DNA of 20,407 bases from Oscillospiraceae bacterium (lineage in GTDB: Bacteria > Bacillota > Clostridia > Oscillospirales > Acutalibacteraceae), in assembly GCA_009779455.1 (NCBI GenBank), contig WREG01000006.1, forward strand, positions 1 through 20,407, read 5' to 3'. How positions within the stretch are numbered: position 1 is the first letter of the stretch; every line of letters begins with the position of its first letter. Below, piece by piece: positions 14,837-20,407 of this stretch. The notes under the pieces were generated by a model. It did not search any database, was not told the DNA's origin, and worked only from the letters and a program-made list of their open reading frames with translations. A program made the translations under genes and the position numbers.

Positions 14837-15409
14837 CTACAGTCCCGCAAGTTGTCGGGCCGCGTCGCCGTCAGCCAGCGTTTTCCACCTTTCCCGGGTT
14901 TTTGCGACGGTCAGGTCGCTCTGGGGCAGCAATTCGCCGTATTCCGCAAACATGGCCTCGACCGTGAAAAAATCTTTTAAATCCGGGCAGGCGACGAGCC
15001 TGTACGCCCCGTTTTCCATGTGCAAAGAACTTTTTATCCCGTTATCCAAAGCGTAAAGCCGCCCGGCGAGGTTTATAAGGTCATCGGCGGATTCCAACTC
15101 GCATACAAGGATGTCCTGCCCTTTTTTCAAGGTAAAGCCGCGAATATCCTTTTTGCCGGATTTCGGCAGCACGGTGAAAAAGATGCTGCATCCCCCGTCG
15201 GTTTCGGGGACGGCCTCTATCATCATCCGCTCTGAAATATTGATCTCCCTGCCTAAAACCTGGCGCGCCTCGTCAAGCACTGTCCAAAGGACGCGCCTCG
15301 TTTCTATGTTTGCGTAATCAAGCTCGTCATATGTAATATCCAGCTCTGTCAAATCGTCTTTTGAAAGCTTCACGGCTATCCGGAAATCATTTTGCGACTC
15401 GATTTTCAT
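14837..15409 (-). CDS. mecA: MecA-family adaptor protein (ClpC adaptor / negative regulator of competence type)
   Basis: A 190-residue protein, slightly shorter than the ~220 of Bacillus MecA. The N-terminus begins MKIE and has the LTELDITYDELDY stretch that corresponds to the target-binding domain. The second half, with SADDLINLAGRL and FFTVEAMFAEYGE, matches the ClpC-binding C-terminal domain layout. In Bacillus MecA binds ComK or Spx and delivers them to ClpCP; targets in this organism are unknown. The start ATG has GGAGGG 9 nt upstream. It converges with the APH-fold kinase, 33 bp apart, and is divergent from the RnfD-like gene with about 100 bp between. Similarity is by pattern, and sequence divergence in the N-terminal half is considerable. 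Confidence 0.8.
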   Translation of the reverse strand: MKIESQNDFRIAVKLSKDDLTELDITYDELDYANIETRRVLWTVLDEARQVLGREINISERMMIEAVPETDGGCSIFFTVLPKSGKKDIRGFTLKKGQDILVCELESADDLINLAGRLYALDNGIKSSLHMENGAYRLVACPDLKDFFTVEAMFAEYGELLPQSDLTVAKTRERWKTLADGDAARQLAGL

Positions 15410-15509
15410 TGCGTAAGACCCTCCAATTTTACAATGCGCGATTTATATATATCATATTCCATGTTCGCGCTGTATGCAATACAAAATTTATGGTAAAAAT
15501 CAAATAGCT

Positions 15510-16442
15510 ATGAAAAAAATATTAAAAAAATATATATATGAAAATTATCACGCGAATGCAATGGTTATCTTGGCCGCGTGCGTTATTATGGCGCAGTACC
15601 ATTTCGGGGAACGCGCGCTGCGGATGGCTGCCTTTTCTGTCCTCTTCACCGTCATGCTTGAAACGGCGCTCTGCTTTATGCCGTATTTCAGGCGAAGCTT
15701 CAGCATATCCTCTTCGCTGTTTACCGCGCTTTCGGTATCATTGCTTATGCCCGCGGCTGCCCCGTATTGGCTGCCGGTTTGCGGCATCTTTCCCGTTTAT
15801 TTGTTTTCCGCGTATTTGAAAGCTAAAAAATTTAAATTTCTGCCGCCTGGAGGGGCTGTTTTGCCCGAAGGGGCGGCGGCGGTTTTTTTAATAACGCTTT
15901 TTTTTAACAGGCTCGCTTTTGCATATCCCGTCAACAAGTCCCGTTCGCTTGCCTATATGCTCCAAAGCTCTATGAATGCCGAACTGTCAGAAATCAGGTT
16001 TGCCGATATTTATTCCGGCAACCTGCCCGGCCCTATGGGCGCCACCTGCCTTGCGGTTCTCGCCGGGGGGTTGGTTTATTTGATTGCAAGGGTCATACGG
16101 AGGCCGAAAACGGGGACGGCCGCCGCCCCCGTAAGCTATATTCTCGGCGCGGCGCTCACAGCCCTTATATTTCAGCGGACAAACCTCGGCAGGCAGTATT
16201 CCGTGCTTTTCGAGCTTTCATCGGGGATGCTTCTGTTCGCCGCCGTTGTTTTCATCTCAGACAGGCGTTTATACCCGGACAGCAGGCCGTTTCGAATCGG
16301 GCTTGCGTTCGGGGGGGGCATATCGGCGGTTCTTCTGCGGCATATCGGTTTTTTGGAAGACTGGTCTTGCTTTACCGTCATATTGATAGCCGCAGTCACT
16401 TTTGTTTTAAAGATAAGGATGGAAAAGGCAAATGGAAAATAA
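15510..16442 (+). CDS. orphan RnfD/NqrB-like integral membrane protein
   Basis: A 310-residue membrane protein with about 8-10 hydrophobic helices whose order follows RnfD/NqrB. It shows FGERALRMAAFSVLFTVMLE, then LFTALSVSLLMPAAAPYWLPVCG, LPGPMGATCLAVLAGGLVYL, and near the end SSGMLLFAAVVFISDRRLYP with RIGLAFGGGISAVLLRHIG. Rnf is an ion-pumping ferredoxin:NAD+ oxidoreductase in which RnfD carries covalent FMN. Here the usual NPA segment is replaced (LPPGGAVLPEGAA), and I do not see the D-x-S/T-G-A-T flavin attachment context. The other subunits (rnfC, G, E, A, B) are absent nearby. It may be a divergent paralogue with another job. The ATG at 15510 is tentative: neither it nor the ATG at 15474 has a good ribosome site. 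It overlaps the next small gene by 11 bp. Confidence 0.72.
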   Translation: MKKILKKYIYENYHANAMVILAACVIMAQYHFGERALRMAAFSVLFTVMLETALCFMPYFRRSFSISSSLFTALSVSLLMPAAAPYWLPVCGIFPVYLFSAYLKAKKFKFLPPGGAVLPEGAAAVFLITLFFNRLAFAYPVNKSRSLAYMLQSSMNAELSEIRFADIYSGNLPGPMGATCLAVLAGGLVYLIARVIRRPKTGTAAAPVSYILGAALTALIFQRTNLGRQYSVLFELSSGMLLFAAVVFISDRRLYPDSRPFRIGLAFGGGISAVLLRHIGFLEDWSCFTVILIAAVTFVLKIRMEKANGK

Positions 16443-16767
16443 AGCTGAAACAAAAGACAAAAAAGCCTACAAAGTCACGCACACCAAGGGTTATTACCGG
16501 TTTACAAAAATATTCCCAGTACACAGCGCCGAGTACGGCGACGAGGAAATGGGCTATAACACAAGAAGCGCGAAAGGCTTTGAAAAACTTTCCGGGGCAG
16601 AGCGGCGGTTCGCCGCTGCCGCTGTTGCAATCGTTTTTATTTTGTCTTATATCTTAACGTCAGCCGCGATAAAAATATCGGAAAAAGAGCCCCCGCAAGC
16701 GTCGATACGCATTGTGGAGGAGGAAACGACGGTTCTGCAGGATGACGCGGCGGACAGCGAGCAGTAG
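16432..16767 (+). CDS. small one-pass membrane protein coupled to the RnfD-like gene; function unknown
   Basis: A 111-residue protein I do not recognise. Residues 1-58 are hydrophilic and rich in Lys, Tyr and Thr (KAYKVTHTKGYYRFTKIF, EYGDEEMGYNTRSAKGF). A single hydrophobic helix lies at about 60-82 (RRFAAAAVAIVFILSYILTSAAI) and a short acidic tail (EEETTVLQDDAADSEQ) follows, consistent with a cytoplasmic N-terminus and outside C-terminus. The start codon lies 11 bp inside the RnfD-like gene, with GGAAAAGG just upstream, so the two are translationally coupled and likely partners in one membrane assembly. The topology loosely recalls one-helix RnfG, but no flavin motif (SGAT) is present. Confidence 0.68.
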   Translation: MENKAETKDKKAYKVTHTKGYYRFTKIFPVHSAEYGDEEMGYNTRSAKGFEKLSGAERRFAAAAVAIVFILSYILTSAAIKISEKEPPQASIRIVEEETTVLQDDAADSEQ

Positions 16768-16768
16768 C

Positions 16769-16805
16769 CAGTGGGCAGCGGGCAGAATTTTAAAACTGAC
16801 CACTG
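16769..16805. repeat. degenerate CAGTGG-type repeats with a CAGTGG/CCACTG inverted pair
   Basis: Between two convergent genes, imperfect copies of a CAGTGGG unit (16769-16785) are followed by ACTGACCACTGATCAC. CAGTGG (16769-16774) and CCACTG (16800-16805) can pair across a 25-nt loop. This looks like a remnant of the short CAGTGG/CCACTG repeats that I recall in some clostridial intergenic regions; a terminator without a T-run is the alternative. Confidence 0.3.
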
Positions 16806-16806
16806 A

Positions 16807-17442
16807 TCACTTGATTTTCCTTTCGGTTCCGCTTAATATCCGTTTTATATTCCCCCTGTGCATAATGATGATAATGAGGGACAATCCCGCCGTTAAAATT
16901 ATCCGCCATACTGTTTTTTCATCCGATGAACCGCCATAATATAAGATAATACCGTGTATTGCAGGATATAAGGCAGCGGAGATTACGGACGCAGCCGAAA
17001 TCATCTTTGAAAGAATAACGGCGGCGATAAAAACGATAAAAGCAGCGGCAAAAGCAAAGGGATTAATCAACAAAAACAGGCAGGCGCAGACCGCTACGCC
17101 TTTTCCGCCTTTGAAGCCGTAATATAAAGGGAACAAATGCCCCGCAACCGCGGCGTACCCGGTGATATAGTCGAGATACCATGCATACGGCTGTTTAAAA
17201 AGATAAAAATAAACAAGGCGCGCCGCCGCAACAGCTATAAAACATTTAAAAATATCCCCCGCAAGGGTAAGCGCAGCGGCTTTTTTGCCCGCGGCCCTTA
17301 AAACATTGGTCATGCCGGCGTTTCCGCTTCCGATTTCCCTTATATCTTCCTTTAATTTGATTTCCGTAATAATCAGGGCGGGATTTACGCTGCAAATCAA
17401 ATACGCGGCAATCCCGCTTGCGATAAAAAACAATATATTCAT
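16807..17442 (-). CDS. plsY: glycerol-3-phosphate acyltransferase PlsY
   Basis: A 211-residue polytopic membrane protein, normal PlsY size. The three catalytic motifs are intact: GSGNAGMTNVLR at about residues 39-50, GHLFPLYYGFKGGKGVA at about 101-117 with the acyl-phosphate-binding glycines, and HRGNIKRILSGTE close to the C-terminus. PlsY moves the acyl group from acyl-phosphate (made by PlsX) to the sn-1 position of glycerol 3-phosphate, the first step of phospholipid synthesis in most Gram-positives. The ATG at 17442 is preferred over a TTG 9 bp earlier, although neither has a clear ribosome site. It is transcribed alone, separated from ftsZ by a strong terminator. A long inverted repeat lies in its upstream region. 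Confidence 0.95.
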   Translation of the reverse strand: MNILFFIASGIAAYLICSVNPALIITEIKLKEDIREIGSGNAGMTNVLRAAGKKAAALTLAGDIFKCFIAVAAARLVYFYLFKQPYAWYLDYITGYAAVAGHLFPLYYGFKGGKGVAVCACLFLLINPFAFAAAFIVFIAAVILSKMISAASVISAALYPAIHGIILYYGGSSDEKTVWRIILTAGLSLIIIIMHRGNIKRILSGTERKIK

Positions 17443-17532
17443 ACAATACAATATTATCGCAACAATTGGAGCTAATTATTAATAATATGTTAATATTTAC
17501 ATATAACCGCTGTATACATATAGTGATATTAT

Positions 17533-17592
17533 AAATGTTGTCAGATATTTATAGTTTATAAAGTTTAGTATAGTAAATGTTTGACAACATTT
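17533..17592. repeat. 11-bp perfect inverted repeat, AAATGTTGTCA ... TGACAACATTT
   Basis: Arms at 17533-17543 and 17582-17592 are perfect reverse complements, separated by 38 bp of almost pure AT. The pair lies between the ftsZ terminator and plsY, about 90 bp upstream of the plsY start. The plus-strand right arm contains TTGACA. A regulator pair site, a cruciform-forming sequence or a tiny element are possible. It does not match the FapR lipid-operator consensus. Confidence 0.6.
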
Positions 17593-17634
17593 CTTTCCGA
17601 TAATTCCTTTTCATTTTATTTTCTCTTCCCCAAG

Positions 17635-17662
17635 AAAAAACCGGGCAACAGCCCGGTTTTTT
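17635..17662 (-). terminator. intrinsic terminator of ftsZ
   Basis: Perfect stem CCGGGC/GCCCGG (17641-17646 and 17651-17656), 4-nt loop, flanked by A6 on one side and T6 on the other, which extends the stem to 12 bp. On the minus strand it follows the ftsZ stop by 12 nt and ends in a T-run. The symmetry would also allow termination of plus-strand transcripts. Confidence 0.93.
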
Positions 17663-17674
17663 CTATCTTTAAAT

Positions 17675-18751
17675 CTACCGCCTGTTCCTGAACATATCGA
17701 ATATATCCGTCAAATCGTCGTCGTCCGTGCCGAAGCCGGTCTGCTGAACCTGCTCAGGCTCGGTTTTGCCGTCTTGGTTTTGATAATTGTTTTCGTTTTT
17801 GCCGAACCCCGTGGCTATAACGGTGACTACTATCTCGTCGTCAAGCGCCTGGTCGATTGCCACGCCGAAAATGATGTTGGCGTCTTTGTCCGCCGCGCTT
17901 GAAATCATGGACGAAGCCTTATCGACGTCCTCGAGGGTTATGTCCGGGGACGCGGTTATGCTGATGATAACGCCCTTCGCCCCCTGTATCGTCGTCTCAA
18001 GCAAGGGGCTTGAAACAGCGGCGTTTGCCGCCAGCTCCGCCTTTTCTTTGCCCGACGCCCTGCCGACGCCCATATGGGCGTGGCCCGCGTCCTTCATAAC
18101 GGCTACCACGTCCGCGAAATCAAGGTTGATAAGGCCGGGTACTTTTATGAGGTCGGAAATGCTTCGTACGCCCTGCCTTAAAATATCGTCGGCTGCGTTA
18201 AAAGCGTTTAAAAACGTGATTTTTTGGTCGGATACAAGCTTTAGCCGCTCGTTGGGTATGACCACGAGGCTGTCAACATGCTGTGCGAGTTCCGCTATGC
18301 CTATCTCTGCCTGCTGCATACGGCGGCGGCCCTCAAATTCAAAAGGTTTGGTCACTATCCCGACAGTGAGTATGCCCTTGTCCTTTGCCATCTGCGCTAT
18401 GACGGGCGCGGCGCCGGTCCCGGTGCCCCCGCCCATGCCGGCGGTAACAAAAACCATATCCGTTCCCGCGAGTGTTTCTTCAATTATCTCGCGGCTTTCT
18501 TCAGCGGCTTTTTTGCCGATATCGGGACGCGCCCCGGCACCCTGGCCGTTCGTGATTTTTTCGCCTATCTGGATTTTATGGGTAGCTTTTGAAAAAAGCA
18601 AAACATGCTTGTCCGTATTTATTGACAAGAATTCAACGCCCTGAATGCCGGATTCGACCATGCGGTTTATGGCGTTTCCGCCGCCGCCGCCAATGCCGAT
18701 GACCTTTATTTGGGTTACTTCCTCAAATTCGTTGGATATTTCAAATGCCAT
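17675..18751 (-). CDS. ftsZ: cell division GTPase FtsZ
   Basis: A 358-residue tubulin homologue that assembles the division ring. The nucleotide site is complete: GGGGGNA at 21-27, the tubulin signature GMGGGTGTGAAP at 105-116 and the KPFEFEGRRR segment. The T7 loop NLDFADV supplies the catalytic Asp to the neighbouring subunit. After the FtsZ_C domain (DEIVVTVIATGFG) only about 30 residues of Asn/Gln/Asp-rich linker remain before the tail. The tail DDLTDIFDMFRNRR differs from the usual DIPxFLRxR peptide that binds FtsA and SepF, while keeping a hydrophobic patch followed by a basic end. TTGGAGGC provides the ribosome site 8 nt before the ATG. Unusually, ftsZ is monocistronic and not in a dcw cluster. 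Confidence 0.98.
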   Translation of the reverse strand: MAFEISNEFEEVTQIKVIGIGGGGGNAINRMVESGIQGVEFLSINTDKHVLLFSKATHKIQIGEKITNGQGAGARPDIGKKAAEESREIIEETLAGTDMVFVTAGMGGGTGTGAAPVIAQMAKDKGILTVGIVTKPFEFEGRRRMQQAEIGIAELAQHVDSLVVIPNERLKLVSDQKITFLNAFNAADDILRQGVRSISDLIKVPGLINLDFADVVAVMKDAGHAHMGVGRASGKEKAELAANAAVSSPLLETTIQGAKGVIISITASPDITLEDVDKASSMISSAADKDANIIFGVAIDQALDDEIVVTVIATGFGKNENNYQNQDGKTEPEQVQQTGFGTDDDDLTDIFDMFRNRR

Positions 18752-18772
18752 TAATTATGCCTCCAATATTTA

Positions 18773-18782
18773 GAACATGTTC
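18773..18782. repeat. palindrome GAACATGTTC in the ftsZ leader
   Basis: A perfect 10-bp palindrome about 10 bp upstream of the ftsZ ribosome site. Its half-sites are the same as those of LexA, but the spacing is 2 bp rather than 4, so it should not be a normal LexA box. Could form a small hairpin next to the ribosome site. Confidence 0.4.
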
Positions 18783-18839
18783 CTAACAACCTTTATATAT
18801 TAACGGTAGCTTAACATATAATATAATTAAACAGATTAT

Positions 18840-18868
18840 ATGATAACATATATATTTTCAAATTGCAA
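18840..18868 (-). promoter_or_regulatory. possible ftsZ promoter
   Basis: The minus strand has TTGCAA (18863-18868), a 17-bp spacer and TATCAT (18840-18845), with TATAAT directly overlapping downstream. The leader would be about 80 nt. The whole region 18785-19017 is very AT-rich, so chance matches are likely. Confidence 0.35.
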
Positions 18869-19017
18869 CTAAATTTTTTTACATTACGGCTAATAATTCG
18901 CAAAATTTGTTTATATGTATTCAAATAAAGTCGTAAACATGGATTAATATGTCTAATATGATATGTTTTTAACGCTCATATTAAGATACTTTTATCAAAA
19001 AAACCGATAATTTTTTA

Positions 19018-19767
19018 TTAAACGGCCATTAGGAGCTTGCTGATAACGGCAATTGCGAACAGATGGGCGGGATAAAAAATATAGAACAGCCATTTCATCT
19101 TGTATTTCCCTAATTTTCCGTTATAAAAGTACAGCAGCGGCAGGGCAAGGAGTACCCCGATTTGGTTCAATGCCCATAATTCATCGCCGTAACCTTTATA
19201 ATAACGAAAAAACGGTTCGAAAGCCATTATGGGAAAGGCGGTCAGCGCGAAATAAACAGCCTGCTTTTTGAAATCCCCCCTGAATATCCCGAAGCCCAGT
19301 ATCCATATCACCGGGAAACAGAACCAGTCGCCTAATACGGCCAGCGCGGCGCACAAAAATATAAGGGCGGCTTTTAAAAAAGAATTTAAATTTTCATTAT
19401 AATACAGATAAAGGGCCGCGAGCCCGAGCATCAGCGGGAGGATGACGCTTGTTCCTGAGATGCTGTTCAGCAAATCAATTGCGTTTCGGGGGAAACGGCC
19501 GTATTCATAATAATAAAACGCGAAATTGGAAATAACCGCAAAAATAAGCATCCGCCTGAAATACTTTTTTATATTGCGTGTATGAAAATACCCTTCCGCC
19601 ACAAAAAAGCAAAAAACCGGAATGGCTATCCTTCCTGCAAGATGCGCCGCAAAGCCTCCCGCTGAAGCGAAAGGGGCAAACTTCCAGGCTATGTGATCCG
19701 TGAGCATCGTAAACATAGCTATAAGTTTTAAGCCGTTAGCGCTGATCCCCTTGATTTTCGCGTTCAT
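19018..19767 (-). CDS. TraX family membrane protein
   Basis: A 249-residue protein with about seven to eight hydrophobic helices. The N-terminus has the family signature ISANGLKLIAMFTMLTDHIAW followed by GRIAIPVFCFFVAEGYFHTRN and KKYFRRMLIFAVISN; the C-terminus ends KWLFYIFYPAHLFAIAVI. This is the TraX/PF05857 type, distantly related to acyltransferase-3 membrane proteins. F-plasmid TraX acetylates pilin, but chromosomal copies in Firmicutes are common and not tied to conjugation, and the acceptor is unknown. The conserved TDHIAW and YPAHL segments are intact. The ATG has AGGGAC about 10 nt upstream, and a hairpin at 19792-19827 lies in the leader. Transcribed alone on the minus strand; no conjugation genes are present. 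Confidence 0.9.
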   Translation of the reverse strand: MNAKIKGISANGLKLIAMFTMLTDHIAWKFAPFASAGGFAAHLAGRIAIPVFCFFVAEGYFHTRNIKKYFRRMLIFAVISNFAFYYYEYGRFPRNAIDLLNSISGTSVILPLMLGLAALYLYYNENLNSFLKAALIFLCAALAVLGDWFCFPVIWILGFGIFRGDFKKQAVYFALTAFPIMAFEPFFRYYKGYGDELWALNQIGVLLALPLLYFYNGKLGKYKMKWLFYIFYPAHLFAIAVISKLLMAV

Positions 19768-19791
19768 ATGGACACGTCCCTGTAAGCAGTA

Positions 19792-19827
19792 AAAATCCTA
19801 TTTTCCCGGAAAGAAAAATAGGATTTT
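19792..19827 (-). terminator. 13-bp perfect hairpin upstream of the TraX gene
   Basis: AAAATCCTATTTT (19792-19804) pairs perfectly with AAAATAGGATTTT (19815-19827) across a 10-nt loop. On the minus strand it ends GGATTTTT, like a weak intrinsic terminator for the gene upstream (stop 215 bp away), or an attenuator before traX, whose start is only 25 bp beyond. Confidence 0.55.
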
Positions 19828-19856
19828 AACCGTTTTTAAATTCGTCAAAAACCTGC

Positions 19857-19910
19857 AAAGATAAAAAGGAAGGAAAAAAAGGAAAAATAAAAAAACAAGA
19901 AAGAAAAAAG
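19857..19910. repeat. polypurine tract
   Basis: Over about 54 bp the plus strand is almost only A and G, with a few T and C interruptions, in a 274-bp gap without a gene. The minus strand would be transcribed as a C/U-rich leader or trailer. Function unknown; possible DNA-bending or triplex-prone sequence. Confidence 0.45.
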
Positions 19911-19917
19911 CACATAT

Positions 19918-19945
19918 ATTTTATATCGCATTTTTAATATAAAAT
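19918..19945. repeat. AT-only hairpin ATTTTATAT/ATATAAAAT
   Basis: Perfect 9-bp inverted arms (19918-19926 and 19937-19945) separated by 10 nt, next to the polypurine tract. In so AT-rich a sequence it may be chance; the T-rich loop side could also be a weak terminator remnant. Confidence 0.35.
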
Positions 19946-20041
19946 CAAGCAGTTTTCATTAAATTAATATTATGTTAATAATGATTGGCTAAAGGCACAA
20001 AATATGCTCTTTAAATTAATAAGTATTAAACAAACCGAGTT

Positions 20042-20407
20042 TCACACAAGCGCCATAATCAAAGCCCATATGCTTCTGAACGGATGCAGCAGCGCCAAAA
20101 ACATTTGCTCAAAAGTATATCCGAAGCGGTTTTCCGTCTGATATTGCTCGAAGCTGAACTCGTCTATGTCCACAACGCAGTCTTTTCCCGTATCCGCTTC
20201 AAAACAAAACTCAATGCGGCTGACGTTTTTAAGCAGGGAGCTGCCGCCGGGGAGAAACATTGAGAACATTTTTCCGTAGAGATAAAGATTGTTCAAATCC
20301 GCCGTTATTTCCGTCCAGCCGCTTCCCTCCTGAATGCTAACGTTTATATATGGGCTGTACCATGCGATATTCGATGTGTAGAAACGTATCCCCGTTAGTT
20401 TAACCGG
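20042..20407 (-). CDS. unrecognised protein, C-terminal fragment (5' end outside window)
   Basis: The frame is open without a stop from the window edge to the TGA at 20042, giving 121 residues, so it is the 3' part of a longer gene. The TTG at 20296 inside it is not a likely start, because the upstream codons (GIRFYTSNIAWYSPYINVSIQEG) read as continuous protein. The visible part looks like alternating beta strands with charged turns (VKLTGIRFY, RIEFCFEADTG, DCVVDIDEFSFEQY), as in galactose-binding or carbohydrate-module beta-sandwiches, then a helical tail (TFEQMFLALLHPF, SIWALIMALV). I do not recognise the family. The protein could be a surface or carbohydrate-binding protein, but this is a fold impression only. 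Confidence 0.6.
   Translation of the reverse strand, partial: PVKLTGIRFYTSNIAWYSPYINVSIQEGSGWTEITADLNNLYLYGKMFSMFLPGGSSLLKNVSRIEFCFEADTGKDCVVDIDEFSFEQYQTENRFGYTFEQMFLALLHPFRSIWALIMALV

Noticed and set aside
17560..17580. FapR-type lipid operator upstream of plsY (TTTAGTATAGTAAA)
   Set aside because: Not an inverted repeat (TACTAAA would be needed on the right), so it does not fit the FapR site.
17787..18644. 285-codon open frame on the plus strand opposite ftsZ
   Set aside because: Low-complexity Ser/Ala-rich translation exactly antisense to conserved ftsZ codons, no ribosome site; a shadow of codon bias.
19018..19767. Conjugative element, because of the TraX match
   Set aside because: TraX-family genes are common on Firmicutes chromosomes, and no relaxase, coupling protein or integrase is present.

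Overview
The window looks like chromosomal DNA of a Gram-positive anaerobe, most likely an uncultured Clostridia/Eubacteriales member. The markers are obgE, Mini-RNase III, a MecA-family adaptor, plsY, the YmdB phosphodiesterase, a YitT/DUF2179 protein and a clostridial-style ftsZ, together with AGGAGG-type ribosome sites, frequent TTG starts and sigma-A-like promoters. No rRNA, tRNA, CRISPR array or intact insertion sequence was seen.

Layout. (1) 1-2.9 kb: the 3' end of mutS, then ymdB and a lipoprotein-type ABC substrate-binding protein that overlap by 59 bp. A small gene for a one-pass membrane protein runs convergently against the latter. (2) 2.87-3.05 kb: a 188-bp divergent intergenic region with a near-consensus sigma-A promoter for the small gene. 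It also holds three matches to the Firmicutes LexA (SOS) box, one just downstream of the expected transcription start and one touching the -35 element. This is the most interesting site in the window: it suggests a DNA-damage-induced small membrane protein and possibly an SOS link to obgE. (3) 3.05-7.7 kb: obgE, an Xre-HTH/kinase-like fusion that looks inserted (more AT-rich, own promoter), mrnC and yitT (overlapping ATGA), and a GNAT acetyltransferase fused to a ParB/Srx-like domain. (4) 7.7-11.2 kb: htpG and an AraC-type HTH/aminoglycoside-phosphotransferase-fold fusion, divergently transcribed. The region between them carries two related inverted repeats that are either operators or the ends of a small element. 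(5) 11.3-14.8 kb: an apparent operon of a YfcC/DcuC-family carrier, a sialidase-fold (BNR/Asp-box) protein without a signal peptide, and a third APH-fold kinase. The kinase has no normal start codon and lies in the same frame as the preceding stop. (6) 14.8-16.8 kb: a MecA-family adaptor on the minus strand, then a plus-strand pair of an orphan RnfD/NqrB-like membrane protein and a small one-pass membrane protein. (7) 16.8-20.4 kb, all minus strand: plsY, ftsZ with a clear intrinsic terminator, a TraX-family membrane protein, and the 3' end of an unrecognised gene running off the window.

How the genes fit together. The housekeeping set covers mismatch repair, RNA turnover (YmdB, MrnC), ribosome GTPase, chaperone, proteolysis adaptor, phospholipid synthesis and division. 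Interspersed are accessory genes with small-molecule-modifying folds: three APH-type kinases, two of them fused to DNA-binding domains, and one GNAT fused to a ParB-like domain. The YfcC/sialidase-like/kinase run may form a pathway that imports an anionic compound, hydrolyses it and phosphorylates the product; this is inference from gene order.

Limits: all calls come from reading translations and motifs by eye. No database search, structure prediction or folding calculation was run.
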